A DNA stretch of 64,000 nucleotides from Acetobacter aceti (GTDB lineage Bacteria; Pseudomonadota; Alphaproteobacteria; Acetobacterales; Acetobacteraceae): positions 2,108,001 through 2,172,000 of the forward strand of contig NZ_CP014692.1 of NCBI RefSeq assembly GCF_002005445.1, given 5' to 3'. Shown here piece by piece: positions 1-8,817 of this stretch. The notes beneath the pieces are model-generated. The model made no database searches. It had not been told where the DNA came from and saw nothing but the letters and a program-made list of their open reading frames with translations. Position 1 is the first letter of the stretch. The number at the start of each line of letters is the position of its first letter. Made by a program: the position numbers and the translations under genes.

Positions 1-1
1 T

Positions 2-1150
2 CTGGGCATCCGGCTTGGCAATGATCCGGAAGCCATGCTCCGCAAGCTGGAAGACGGCAGTTTCTCGGAAGCCGATATCGACTGGAATGCCGGACGTGGC
101 CATGACGGCCAGTATATCAGCCACGTCCGCGAGATCGACGCCGACTCCCCTGCCCGCTTCAATGCCGACCCGGCGCGCTGGCACGAGGCAGCCGGTTGCG
201 CGGGTAAGCTGGTCACCTTTGCCGTGCGCCTCGATACGTTTCCGGCCGAGAAGAACACCGGTGTTTTCTATATCGGCACCAACAGCACCGATGAACTGGA
301 AGACCTGCGCCGTCATCTGCTGACAGGCTTTGATACTTTACCGATTGCCGGTGAATACATCCACCGCGACGCTTTCAACATTGCTGAGAAATACGGCAAG
401 GATACGTTTGCGGTCATTCGTTATTTCGGCACAAAAGTCCTGCCGAAAATGTTCGCCATGAAGTCGCGTTTTGATATCTACGCCAAAAAACTCGGCTTCC
501 TACCAGAGCATTTCAGCGATCGGGCGATGCAGGCCCTGAGTTACCTTCTACCCCAGCAGCTTCCGCAGCGGATGCTGAATTATCGTGACCGGTTCGAACA
601 TCATCTGATGCTGAAAATATCTGCCGACCTCACGGGTCCGGTGCAGGCTTATCTAACGGACTTCTTCGGTAAAGCGTCCGGCGAGTTTTTCGAATGCACC
701 GCCGATGAAGGCAAGCGCGCCTTCCTGCATCGCTTTGCCGCAGCGGGCGCCGCCATCCGTTATCGTGCCGTGCATCATCAGGAAGCGGAAGATATCGTTG
801 CGCTCGACATCGCCCTGCGGCGTAATGACCGGGAATGGTTCGAGACACTCCCACAAGAGATTGAAGACAAGCTGATCGTCAAACTCTATTACGGCCATTT
901 CCTGTGCCATGTGATGCATCAGGATTACGTCGTGAAAAAGGGTTATGACGCCATGGAAGTTGAACATTCCATGCTGCCCGGCCTTGACGCCCGAGGTGCG
1001 AAATACCCTGCCGAGCACAATGTCGGGCATCTCTATCAGGCTCCGCAGGAGATGCTGGATCACTACCGTTCGCTTGATCCGTGCAACTGCATGAATCCGG
1101 GGATCGGCAAGGCGACGAAACGGAAGAACTGGGTGTCGGAGAGCGTTTGA
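2..1150 (+). CDS. dld: Quinone-dependent D-lactate dehydrogenase, 3' part
   Basis: Peripheral membrane flavoprotein that oxidises D-lactate to pyruvate and passes electrons to quinone. Only the C-terminal 382 residues lie in the window; the reading frame is open from base 2 and the N-terminal FAD-binding domain is off the left edge. What is visible matches the C-terminal membrane-binding half of the E. coli Dld family: a VHHQEAEDIVALDIALRRND stretch, the HVMHQDYVVKKG block and the Cys-containing end DPCNCMNPGIGK. Recognition is by family resemblance of these blocks. Downstream is 134 bp of non-coding sequence, then the convergent monooxygenase. Lactate oxidation fits the oxidative lifestyle of acetic acid bacteria. 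Confidence is high on family; the start cannot be given. Confidence 0.93.
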   Translation: MGIRLGNDPEAMLRKLEDGSFSEADIDWNAGRGHDGQYISHVREIDADSPARFNADPARWHEAAGCAGKLVTFAVRLDTFPAEKNTGVFYIGTNSTDELEDLRRHLLTGFDTLPIAGEYIHRDAFNIAEKYGKDTFAVIRYFGTKVLPKMFAMKSRFDIYAKKLGFLPEHFSDRAMQALSYLLPQQLPQRMLNYRDRFEHHLMLKISADLTGPVQAYLTDFFGKASGEFFECTADEGKRAFLHRFAAAGAAIRYRAVHHQEAEDIVALDIALRRNDREWFETLPQEIEDKLIVKLYYGHFLCHVMHQDYVVKKGYDAMEVEHSMLPGLDARGAKYPAEHNVGHLYQAPQEMLDHYRSLDPCNCMNPGIGKATKRKNWVSESV

Positions 1151-1284
1151 GGAGAACGAGTTAGATGGGGCGGATGCGTCTGCTTCCGCCTACAAGTCGG
1201 ACTTCGTCGGCAAGATTTGTGCTTCCGGAAAGTTGACATGAGTGCTCAGCGTGCCAATGTTGGTTGCCGCCAATCCCGGAGCGT

Positions 1285-2814
1285 TCACCGCTTCCCTCCC
1301 TCATGACCCTCCGGGCGTGTCGTCCGGGTGGACGGCAGCACATGCGGGAGGTAGCGCGAAAGCTGCGCCTCCAGTCCGTCAGAGGGGAAAATTCCGGCGA
1401 TGTAGCCGTCCGGTCGGACGAGTATCCACTGACCAGGTTCGATCCCGTAAGTTTCGGCGATATGACCATCTTCGTCGACGAGTTCATATCCGTTACCGAT
1501 GGTGACGATACGAACACCCGCGATGGCCGACGGCCGGTCGTGCGGCTGATAACCGAGCAAGGTCCAATGTGGCCCTTGAAAAACCGTGAAGAGCCGTGTC
1601 CGTTGCCCGGCCTGTCCGCGACAGGGCGCGTCAGGCGCGCGATCGCCCGCCTGCACTTTTCCGCCCACGGAACCGGGTACGTTCAACGATGAACCGCGAT
1701 ATCCAAGGTCGAGCTGACGCGCTTCGCGATCGCGTCGCATGGTGCCCTGCTTTGCTTCCCCGAGGAGGCGCGTCGAGAGACCAAGCATGTTCGATGCAAT
1801 CGGTCGGCGTTCCGCCTCATAGCTGTCGAGCAGCGCCTCCGGTGCTCCCGCGAGCACGGAAGCCAGCTTCCAGCCGAGATTATACGCGTCCTGAACGCTG
1901 GTGTTGAGGCCCTGACCGCCGGTTGGCGGGTGAACATGCGCGGCGTCTCCCGCGATGAAGACGCGCCCGATCCGATAGCGATCGGCCAGACGCGCGCTCA
2001 TCGCATAGACCGAGGACCAGGACACCGAGCGGACGATGATGTCCGCTCGGCCAGTTCGCTCGCCGATAAGAGCGGTCAGTCCGGCAGGAGACAGATCGAT
2101 CTCTCCCTCCAGAGCCACGGGGGCCTGAATCTGGAACAGGTCAGTGCCCGCCAGCGGACAGATCATCACCTGTGTCGCCGGTGAATCGAACTGGAAACGA
2201 TGCCAGGCGGACCGATCAAGACCTTCCAGCCGCACATCGGCAACGATCGCACGCACACCCAGCGCTTCTCCCGGAAAATCGATAGCCAGAGCATGGCGGA
2301 CGAAGCTGCGACCGCCGTCGGTTCCGACAAGGAACCGGGCACGGACAACCTGCTCGCCGCTTTCCTGTTCGATCCTCGCCGTAACGCCATGGGCATCCTG
2401 TTCAAATCCCGTCAGCCGTGTTCCAAAATGTGGATGATGGCCCAGTTCGGCAAGCCGCTCCCGCATGACGGCTTCGGTTGCGAACTGCGGCAGCATCAGC
2501 GGCGCGGCATAGGGCTCGGCTGCGGTCGGTAAGACGTCTGCTTCCGTCAGAAGCGACACTTTGTGAGTTCCATCAGGACGATACTGACACAGCGGCGGAT
2601 AGGGTCCGCCTGCCGCCGCCATACGGTCGACGAAGCCGAGATCCTCGAAGATCTCCATCGTCCGGGGCTGGATGCCCTTGCCGCGCGATCCGCTGAACGG
2701 CTGTGCGTTCTGCTCGATCAGTCGGAACGAAACCCCGCGTCGGGCGAGATCGATCGCAAGGGTCAGACCAGCGGCCCCCGCACCCGAGATCAGGACGTCT
2801 GTATCGAAAGACAC
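1285..2814 (-). CDS. FAD-dependent aromatic hydroxylase (PheA/TfdB type)
   Basis: A 509-residue flavoprotein monooxygenase of the FAD_binding_3 family, which uses NAD(P)H and O2 to hydroxylate aromatic substrates. The dinucleotide fold GAGAAG is at residues 11-16. The DG motif (VGTDGGRSFVRHAL) lies near residue 165, and the second FAD motif GDAAHVHPPTGGQGLN near residue 285. The C-terminal thioredoxin-like domain found in phenol and resorcinol hydroxylases appears to be present. The start is GTG at 2814, with GGAG seven bases upstream. It is divergent from a MarR regulator, and the intergenic space holds an inverted repeat that probably controls both genes. The substrate cannot be told from the sequence; antibiotic-modifying relatives of the same fold are possible. 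Confidence 0.9.
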   Translation of the reverse strand: MSFDTDVLISGAGAAGLTLAIDLARRGVSFRLIEQNAQPFSGSRGKGIQPRTMEIFEDLGFVDRMAAAGGPYPPLCQYRPDGTHKVSLLTEADVLPTAAEPYAAPLMLPQFATEAVMRERLAELGHHPHFGTRLTGFEQDAHGVTARIEQESGEQVVRARFLVGTDGGRSFVRHALAIDFPGEALGVRAIVADVRLEGLDRSAWHRFQFDSPATQVMICPLAGTDLFQIQAPVALEGEIDLSPAGLTALIGERTGRADIIVRSVSWSSVYAMSARLADRYRIGRVFIAGDAAHVHPPTGGQGLNTSVQDAYNLGWKLASVLAGAPEALLDSYEAERRPIASNMLGLSTRLLGEAKQGTMRRDREARQLDLGYRGSSLNVPGSVGGKVQAGDRAPDAPCRGQAGQRTRLFTVFQGPHWTLLGYQPHDRPSAIAGVRIVTIGNGYELVDEDGHIAETYGIEPGQWILVRPDGYIAGIFPSDGLEAQLSRYLPHVLPSTRTTRPEGHEGGKR

Positions 2815-2833
2815 TGGCAGCTCCGCGAATCAA

Positions 2834-2895
2834 TGTGTAATATTCACGTATATGAGATTGGCGTCGAAGGCAACAAGAAACGTGAATAATACACA
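2834..2895. promoter_or_regulatory. Long inverted repeat, candidate MarR operator
   Basis: TGTGTAATATTCACG (2834-2848) and CGTGAATAATACACA (2881-2895) are inverted copies with 14 of 15 positions matching, separated by 32 bases. The pair sits between the divergent monooxygenase and MarR genes and covers both possible MarR start codons. This position and symmetry fit an autoregulated MarR operator; binding is inferred. Confidence 0.5.
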
Positions 2896-3334
2896 TGATC
2901 CTAAAATCCTGCGTGGACTGCATGCCGCGATCATCGATCTGGTCGATGAAATCAACCGTCCACGCCGTGACGATCGCCTGATCGAGGAGGCCGGCATTCC
3001 TCTGGATCGGGCCCTGTTTCCGCTTCTGGCGCGGGTATGGCGTTACGGTCCTATCGGGGTTGTTGAACTCGCGGACCGTACGGGGCGTGATCATACGACG
3101 ATCAGCCGACAAATGAGCAAGCTGGAGGAACTGGATCTTATTGAGCGCAAACCGTCCATAAGGGATAAGCGTGTTCGCGAAGCGACAGTGACTGGAAAAG
3201 GACTGGAAATGGTCGACCTGCTCAACGCGGCCCGTGAGAGGCTGGCGAACCGCATTCTCGTCGATTGGACCGACGCAGACCTTGATCAGTTGAGGACGCT
3301 TTTGCGGCGTTTTGCTGACGATTTGATGCGATGA
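2852..3334 (+). CDS. MarR-family transcriptional regulator
   Basis: A winged-helix regulator of 160 residues from ATG 2852, or 150 from GTG 2882. The helix-turn-helix is visible in GVVELADRTGRDHTTISRQM, followed by the wing LIERKPSIRDKRVREATVT. Proteins of this family bind palindromic operators as dimers and release DNA on binding small phenolic or oxidant ligands. It is divergent from the aromatic hydroxylase, the common arrangement in which the regulator represses the degradative enzyme. The start is unsettled: neither candidate has a strong ribosome-binding site, and GTG 2882 lies inside one arm of the inverted repeat. The 3' end abuts the truncated Tat-protein remnant on the other strand. 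Confidence 0.88.
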   Translation: MRLASKATRNVNNTHDPKILRGLHAAIIDLVDEINRPRRDDRLIEEAGIPLDRALFPLLARVWRYGPIGVVELADRTGRDHTTISRQMSKLEELDLIERKPSIRDKRVREATVTGKGLEMVDLLNAARERLANRILVDWTDADLDQLRTLLRRFADDLMR

Positions 3335-3577
3335 TAAATCCGCTGGAAATCTGTCATCAGAATCAAAATCGGTTGCTTCCTTCGTAAAGCTGTATGTCGT
3401 CACGTTCTGAAGAAAGGACGAAGACACGTCCGGCAGTTCGGCCGAAAGCGGGCTCTCAGTGACCGTCCTGTGCGCCATCGCAGGAGAAACAGTCGCGCCA
3501 CAGCCCAGAGCAGCCGCGCCGGTGACGAAACGACGACGCCCGATGGGCGCGTGTTTCGAGAAAACAGACTCAATCAT
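3335..3577 (-). pseudogene. Truncated gene for a Tat-exported protein (5' fragment)
   Basis: From ATG 3577 on the minus strand, with AGGATC about ten bases upstream, a frame reads MIESVFSKHAPIGRRRFVTG and then a hydrophobic stretch ending in AMA-H. This is a typical twin-arginine signal peptide with cleavage site. About 55 residues of plausible mature protein follow. The frame then runs into the antisense of the MarR gene at 3334, where the translation loses protein-like character although it stays open. I read this as the surviving 5' end of an exported protein whose body was replaced by the MarR-monooxygenase module. The parent family is not recognised. A short intact secreted protein is the alternative. 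Confidence 0.45.
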
Positions 3578-3900
3578 GTCTGAAAGATCCTGAAAAAGAT
3601 CACAGAGGAAGGATGGCCGGTATGGCCGCCTCCCCCGGAGGCAGACCGACTGGCGGGCTGTGATAATGTGTTGCAGCAAGAAGCCGTTTTTCATAAACGG
3701 CCGACACCCGCATATCCGCTTCGAGAATGGAGCAGACAGGCAACTATTGCCTTCTTCTCGGTCGTTCAGTGGCCAATTTACGTTTTCCGAAAACTGACAT
3801 GCAATACCGCCCAAAGATCAGGGATGTCGTCATCGAAAGGTAGGATTGCCGCAATCGATATGGACTGGTGAACAGAAAGAACTTGATGTAACGGTGACGC
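3578..3900. other. Intergenic region upstream of the metal-uptake genes
   Basis: No convincing gene. It should hold the promoters of the divergent Tat remnant and the small membrane protein gene at 3901. A GC-rich hairpin GCCTCC-CCC-GGAGGC lies at 3628-3642. No clear -10/-35 pair could be assigned. Confidence 0.4.
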
Positions 3901-4290
3901 ATGACTCCACGTGCTCACAGTTCAACTTACCTGCTGGCCTTCTGGCCTCTCGTATTGCTTGCACTGATTGCACGCCTGACATTTGGCGGAATTGCTTCTC
4001 CTGCTGCACTGATCGACGATCCCCTCAAAACTCTTACAAAGCTGAGCATTCTTTGCGACGATCAGAGCACATCGCCTGATCCGGACGGACAGCATCATCA
4101 CTCAACCGCTCCTGATGATGACAGCTTCCTTCTGTCCGAGGCATTGGACCTGCTTATTGTAAGCATCGTTTTCTATTTTTTTATGGGATTGTGTGTTGCC
4201 AGCATTCGCCAAGCATGGATGTTCACATCCATCCGGGGGCCGCCAACACCGAAACGGACTTCTCTCTGCCCACAGGGACCTCCTGCCTGA
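3901..4290 (+). CDS. Small His-rich membrane protein, DUF2946-like
   Basis: A 129-residue protein with an N-terminal hydrophobic segment (about residues 10-30), a polar loop with a single Cys and the cluster DPDGQHHHSTAPDDD, and a second membrane segment (about residues 79-98). The layout resembles the DUF2946 family, short membrane or exported proteins often found next to TonB-dependent receptors in metal clusters, but sequence similarity by eye is weak. The HHH-Asp-rich loop could bind a metal ion. It precedes the TonB receptor gene on the same strand, with a hairpin and T-tract between them. It may therefore be transcribed separately or be attenuated from the receptor. Confidence 0.55.
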   Translation: MTPRAHSSTYLLAFWPLVLLALIARLTFGGIASPAALIDDPLKTLTKLSILCDDQSTSPDPDGQHHHSTAPDDDSFLLSEALDLLIVSIVFYFFMGLCVASIRQAWMFTSIRGPPTPKRTSLCPQGPPA

Positions 4291-4307
4291 CCTGAATTGA
4301 AAAGAGC

Positions 4308-4336
4308 CGCTCACCTGCCACGCCGGTGAGCGTTTT
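4308..4336 (+). terminator. Hairpin plus T-tract between 3901 gene and TonB receptor
   Basis: CGCTCACC (4308-4315) pairs perfectly with GGTGAGCG (4325-4332) across a nine-base loop, followed by TTTT. It begins 17 bases after the stop codon of the small membrane protein. It looks like a weak intrinsic terminator or an attenuator ahead of the receptor gene. Confidence 0.5.
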
Positions 4337-4361
4337 GCGTTATCTCTTCAGGTACCCTGAC

Positions 4362-6692
4362 ATGTTTCGTACTGCTTATTTTTCACTCCCGTTTTACGGG
4401 ATAATGATGGGTGCCGCCATTTTCTCGGCGACCACCACATACGCTGCCGTCGGTGCGGAGAAGCTTCGCCCACCTTTGAGCAAACGTGTTCTTCCTGCGT
4501 CCAGAACCAAAAAAACTCCTGTCAAAACCGAACAGATTCTTGTAACGGGATTAAGCCGATCTTCTGCCCTCACACGTCCCGCAGGCCAAACGACTTATAG
4601 TTCCGACAGAAGTAGTTTCGCGAACCAGGTTGGCCAGAGCGTTGCCGATATGGTGGTGACCATTCCTGGCGTCAGCTTTACTCAGGGGAATGGCCCTCGC
4701 GATACGAACATTTCCATTCGTGGCTCAGGAGATCGTCAATCATGGGGACTTAAAAATATTCAGGTTCTGGAAGACGGATTCCCCATGACCCAACCCGATG
4801 GGACAGCCCGGGCCGACCTGATTGACCCTCACGCCTATCAGGGGGTCGATATTTTCGAGGGGCCAGCCTCAACCCTCTATGGCAATTACGCCATTAATGG
4901 CGCCATCAATTTCCGCACCCGGAAGGGAGCGGATATCCACGGGCTGGAACTGGGCTCTGATTTCGGCAGCTTCGGAATGTTCAACAATTATGCAGCGCTA
5001 GGTTTAGGCAACAGACACTACGATCTGATGATCTTCGGCAGTGATGTGCGTGGGAACGGCTTCATTGCGAACAGCCGTTATAATACCTCGACAGAAAATG
5101 TGCGGCTTCGTGTCAATCTGACGTCCGCCGATCGTCTTATCCTGAAATTTGTCAACAACGTCACGGATGCGTTTCTGCCAGCAAGACTGTCACTCAACCA
5201 GTATCGGGCCAATCCTTACCAGCAAGGGTGCATCAATGCATCCAGCGCGGCTGCTGGATGCGCATCTGTCAATCTGTTGGTCAATGGCCGCTATGGTGCA
5301 AAAGTTGCCATGAGCCCTGAAGCAGCAGGTCTGGGGCGTTTCGACCGGCGTACCGTGGTTGGACTGCGCTGGGAACATGATTTCAACAGCCGCACAACCT
5401 GGAGAAACCAGTTTACATACGATCAGCGCCATATCGACCAGCCGACGTCGCCTATGGCGTATGTCGGTCCTTATAATTCCTATAATGTCAGCAGCGACAT
5501 CACCAGCCATGCCGAACTTGCCGGCAGAGCATTGGAAACGTTTGCTGGCGTCAGTTTTGACTATCTCGATTTTGGTTCGCAGACCTACAACATCATGCCT
5601 CTCGGCGGTGCAACACGAGGGGCCATGAGTTCGGAGAGTTATGGGCACCAGTGGAATCTTGGCGCGCGCTTTCAGGAAGACTGGCACTTTGCACCCGACT
5701 GGCACATCGTCGCAGGGCTTGGCGGCACATATTCCGATATCGGCGCAACCGAAACACTCTATGGCTATTCCGCGACGACCAGCACCCAGCGGGCCATCAC
5801 AGCCAATCGTTTCTATTTCAATCTCGCGCCAGAAGGCGCGTTGATTTATACGCCGTCAAAAGACTGGACACTGCATACCCGTGTTGGCACAGCCTATGGC
5901 ACCCCATCCTCTTCCAATCTTTTCATTACGCCACAGGGGGAATACGGGAACAATACACAGCTGAAAAGCCAGACAAGCGTCGGCATTGATCTGGGCGGTG
6001 ACTGGCATCCTTCCTCGACGATCAGCATTCAGGCAACAGGTTTTTACGAGTTTTATAAAAACGAGTTGGTCAGCCAGTCTGCCGGGGTCAACACCGTTGG
6101 TTCCTACACTTTCAACGCACCTGCGTCCGAACATCGTGGTGTTGTTCTGGGTGTGGAGTGGAAACCTATGCCGAAAATGCTTCCCGGCGGTCGAGTTAAA
6201 CTGAGTTACACCTACGATAATCAGGTTTATACCAATTATACCGAGGTTCTTTCCAATAGCACGCTCTCACGCAGCTTCAGTCGCAAAGGGCATTATATCC
6301 CCGGGGTCATTCCCAATTTCCTCAATGCCCGTTTTCTCTACGACCAGCCTGACGGTCCACTGGAAGGACTAGGCGGATATGCGGAAGTCACGTGGCGGGA
6401 TTCCTATTGGCTGGATAACGCCAATCGCCTGAAAGCGCCGGGTTATGCGCTGCTTAATCTTGAAATGCATTATGATTCTCCCGCCCAGTTCGGCTGGGCG
6501 CATCGTTTGCACTGGTATTTCGAGGTGCAGAACGTTGCCAACCAGACCTATATCGCAGGCGCCGCAAACATCAGCGATAGCCTGCAGGCCAATGGTCAGC
6601 AGGCCGGCGCCACGACACTCATGAACAGCACAGGTTCCATCTACGCAGGTTCGCCGCGTGCGTATTTCGGCGGTGTGCGCATCAGGTTTTGA
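4362..6692 (+). CDS. TonB-dependent outer-membrane receptor
   Basis: A 776-residue outer-membrane transporter. ATG 4362 is preferred over GTG 4326, because the GTG lies inside the hairpin and the ATG is followed directly by a signal peptide (MFRTAYFSLPFYGIMMGAA, cleavage near TYAA). A TonB-box-like EQILVTG near residue 50 is followed by the plug domain (about 65-190), with IPGVSFTQGNGPRDTNISIR and the PASTLYGNYAINGAINFRTR block. The rest is a beta-barrel ending in a terminal Phe (GGVRIRF). It imports a scarce ligand with energy from TonB/ExbBD. The neighbouring PepSY protein with a Met-rich loop and a SCO1 protein point to copper or a copper chelate, but an iron-siderophore cannot be excluded. 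The next gene starts 11 bases after its stop, with GAGGGA between. Confidence 0.93.
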   Translation: MFRTAYFSLPFYGIMMGAAIFSATTTYAAVGAEKLRPPLSKRVLPASRTKKTPVKTEQILVTGLSRSSALTRPAGQTTYSSDRSSFANQVGQSVADMVVTIPGVSFTQGNGPRDTNISIRGSGDRQSWGLKNIQVLEDGFPMTQPDGTARADLIDPHAYQGVDIFEGPASTLYGNYAINGAINFRTRKGADIHGLELGSDFGSFGMFNNYAALGLGNRHYDLMIFGSDVRGNGFIANSRYNTSTENVRLRVNLTSADRLILKFVNNVTDAFLPARLSLNQYRANPYQQGCINASSAAAGCASVNLLVNGRYGAKVAMSPEAAGLGRFDRRTVVGLRWEHDFNSRTTWRNQFTYDQRHIDQPTSPMAYVGPYNSYNVSSDITSHAELAGRALETFAGVSFDYLDFGSQTYNIMPLGGATRGAMSSESYGHQWNLGARFQEDWHFAPDWHIVAGLGGTYSDIGATETLYGYSATTSTQRAITANRFYFNLAPEGALIYTPSKDWTLHTRVGTAYGTPSSSNLFITPQGEYGNNTQLKSQTSVGIDLGGDWHPSSTISIQATGFYEFYKNELVSQSAGVNTVGSYTFNAPASEHRGVVLGVEWKPMPKMLPGGRVKLSYTYDNQVYTNYTEVLSNSTLSRSFSRKGHYIPGVIPNFLNARFLYDQPDGPLEGLGGYAEVTWRDSYWLDNANRLKAPGYALLNLEMHYDSPAQFGWAHRLHWYFEVQNVANQTYIAGAANISDSLQANGQQAGATTLMNSTGSIYAGSPRAYFGGVRIRF

Positions 6693-6703
6693 GGGATAGT
6701 GCC

Positions 6704-8056
6704 ATGACCATACACAGCGCCACTCTCTGGCCAGACCGTCGTACGCTCTGGCGCTGGCATTTCTTCGCAGGGCTGTTCTGCCTGCCTTTTGTGGCTTTTC
6801 TCTCTCTGACCGGGGCGGTTTATCTTTTCAAACCCCAGATAGATGACTGGATTGACTGGCGATATGACCATCTGCCCATAGCCCTGTCGCCCTCTCCCGA
6901 GCGGGACGTTCAGACAGCCTTATCTGCAGTACCGCAGGGGACTTTTCTGGCTTATGAACTTCCCCGGACTTCGCAGAGTGCTGCGCGTGTTCTTGTCAAC
7001 AGGCCGGACGGAGAAGCAGTACGGGTCTATGTGGACAGGAACACCCATACCGTTCTGAAAACTGTTCTGGAAGAAAGAAGATTTGAGCGGCTGGTTTTTC
7101 GGCTGCACGGCCAGTTGCTATTGGGCAATGTGGGTTCTGTCATTATGGAAATGGTTGCATCATGGACCATTGTGCTCATCGTGACAGGCCTGCTGCTCTG
7201 GTGGCCACGCCATCAGCGCGGACTGGCAGGCGTTGTCTATCCACGCCTTGGAACAAAGGGGCGAACCCGGTTGCGAGACCTCCACGCTGTCACTGGCGTG
7301 TGGATATCAGTCTTTCTGGTGTTATTCCTGGTATCTGGTCTTCCATGGTCTTTCGTCTGGGGCCATGCCCTGCAATCAGTCGAAAACACGGTTGGTCGCC
7401 AGACCTCTGTCAAGGACTGGGAAATTGGCGCTGTTCCAGCCGCCACGGTCATTGCCGGGCGCCCGGTCGGACAATCACAGAAACTTCCCGTAAAAGACAG
7501 TATGGATATGCCCGGCATGGACATGCCAGCCCCCTCCCCCTCGTTTCCTGAAGGAGATTTGCTGAGTAGTCTGGATACTGTTGTACAGACTGCGAGCACT
7601 CTTTCCCTGCCTGCTCCGGTGATCATTACGCGGTCTGGCTCTATGTGGACTGTGCGTTCCGACACACAAAACCGACCTTTACGGGAAAGTGTGACGGTAA
7701 AACCTGACGGCCATGTGACGGGGCAGACAACATTTGCCCAGAAAGGCCTTATGGACCGGATCATTGGATACGGCGTTGCGGCGCATGAGGGCCTGCTTTT
7801 TGGAGGGGTGAACCAAGCTATCAATCTTGTGGTGGCAACGGGATTACTGATGATGAGCAGTGCAGCAACAGTGTTATGGTTCAAGCGCAAACCTGTGGGA
7901 TCCCTGGGTGCTCCGCCCGCCATGCCTTCTCAGAAATATGGAATTGTCGGTATTGCGACCCTTGTGATTCTGGGGCTGCTTCTACCGGAACTGGGGGCTG
8001 CATTACTTATTCTGGTTCTTGCAAACCGGATGTTTGCGAGATTAGGTCCGACCTGA
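6704..8056 (+). CDS. PepSY-associated membrane protein with Met-rich motif
   Basis: A 450-residue inner-membrane protein of the PepSY_TM family, members of which act as periplasmic reductases for metals delivered by TonB receptors. ATG 6704 has GAGGGA seven bases upstream; an in-frame TTG lies further up. Five membrane segments are visible near residues 20-42, 145-170, 194-215, 371-392 and 412-440. Conserved His residues next to them (LHGQLLLG, DLHAVTG, AAHEGLLFG) are candidate haem ligands. The periplasmic loop contains MDMPGMDMP at about residues 267-275, a methionine cluster typical of Cu(I)-binding proteins. The gene is co-transcribed with the receptor and nearly touches the convergent SCO1 gene, two bases apart. 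Reduction of Cu(II) to Cu(I) is the inferred role. Confidence 0.85.
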   Translation: MTIHSATLWPDRRTLWRWHFFAGLFCLPFVAFLSLTGAVYLFKPQIDDWIDWRYDHLPIALSPSPERDVQTALSAVPQGTFLAYELPRTSQSAARVLVNRPDGEAVRVYVDRNTHTVLKTVLEERRFERLVFRLHGQLLLGNVGSVIMEMVASWTIVLIVTGLLLWWPRHQRGLAGVVYPRLGTKGRTRLRDLHAVTGVWISVFLVLFLVSGLPWSFVWGHALQSVENTVGRQTSVKDWEIGAVPAATVIAGRPVGQSQKLPVKDSMDMPGMDMPAPSPSFPEGDLLSSLDTVVQTASTLSLPAPVIITRSGSMWTVRSDTQNRPLRESVTVKPDGHVTGQTTFAQKGLMDRIIGYGVAAHEGLLFGGVNQAINLVVATGLLMMSSAATVLWFKRKPVGSLGAPPAMPSQKYGIVGIATLVILGLLLPELGAALLILVLANRMFARLGPT

Positions 8057-8058
8057 CA

Positions 8059-8700
8059 TCAGGAGGATGGTAAAAGCCGTCTGAGTTCGCTTGCAATCTG
8101 ATGAGCACTGGCATCAACGGGGATCATGCCAACCAGATGGTTTTGTCCATCCATGAGATAAAGAAGTGAACTATGATCAACGAGATAGCCTGAGCCATTG
8201 GGAGCATGACGTCGTGCTGAGACATGAAATGCCTTCATAACCGGCTCAAGCTGTCTTTCAGATCCGGTCAGGCCGACAATGCGAGGGGAGAAACGCTCAA
8301 CGTACTCCTGTAAAATTTCAGGGGTATCACGTTCGGGATCAACTGAAATGAACACGGGAATAATGTTCTGTCCCCGCTTACCAAGCTCATCAAGAGCGGC
8401 TGACACAGTCGCAAGTGTCAACGGACAGACGTCCACACAATGTGTATAGCCAAAATACAGAAGCGTATAACGCCCCTCAAAAGCTGCCTGAGTGACGATC
8501 TGCCCGTGGCCATTCACCAGAGTGTAAGGCCCGCCAATCTGTGCATGCTGCTGCGACGTCAGAAATATTCTCAGGCCAACAGCCCCAGAAAACAGAAACA
8601 AGATGATACCAAGCAGAGGAAGTATCTTTTTCCACTCCTGCCGTCTGGAAAGGGGCACTGGCTTGGTTAATGCAACCTTTATGAGCTTCTTACGATTCAT
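8059..8700 (-). CDS. SCO1/SenC/PrrC copper chaperone
   Basis: A 213-residue protein anchored by one membrane helix (about residues 27-46), with a thioredoxin-like domain facing the periplasm. The copper site of the SCO family is complete: Cys88 and Cys92 in THCVDVCP (CxxxC) and the distal His176 in YLVDHSS. The ISVDPERDTPE block is also diagnostic. SCO proteins deliver copper to, or reduce, the CuA centre of cytochrome oxidase. It is convergent with the PepSY gene and lies 117 bp downstream of a MarR gene on the same strand, so it may belong to that regulator's transcript. No oxidase genes are in the window, which favours a general copper-trafficking role in this cluster. Confidence 0.92.
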   Translation of the reverse strand: MNRKKLIKVALTKPVPLSRRQEWKKILPLLGIILFLFSGAVGLRIFLTSQQHAQIGGPYTLVNGHGQIVTQAAFEGRYTLLYFGYTHCVDVCPLTLATVSAALDELGKRGQNIIPVFISVDPERDTPEILQEYVERFSPRIVGLTGSERQLEPVMKAFHVSARRHAPNGSGYLVDHSSLLYLMDGQNHLVGMIPVDASAHQIASELRRLLPSS

Positions 8701-8817
8701 CGTGCCATCATAGCAAACAGTATGCCGAACGACAGCAATACATCCCTTTTCAATTTCAATGGCCGCTTTTTATTGCATTCAAACATAAAGCCGACATTCT
8801 GCTTTCCCCCGAACTTG

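Noticed and set aside
2573..3814. Single 413-codon minus-strand gene
   Set aside because: Only the part from 3577 to about 3335 looks like protein; the rest is antisense to the MarR gene and overlaps the hydroxylase start in another frame.
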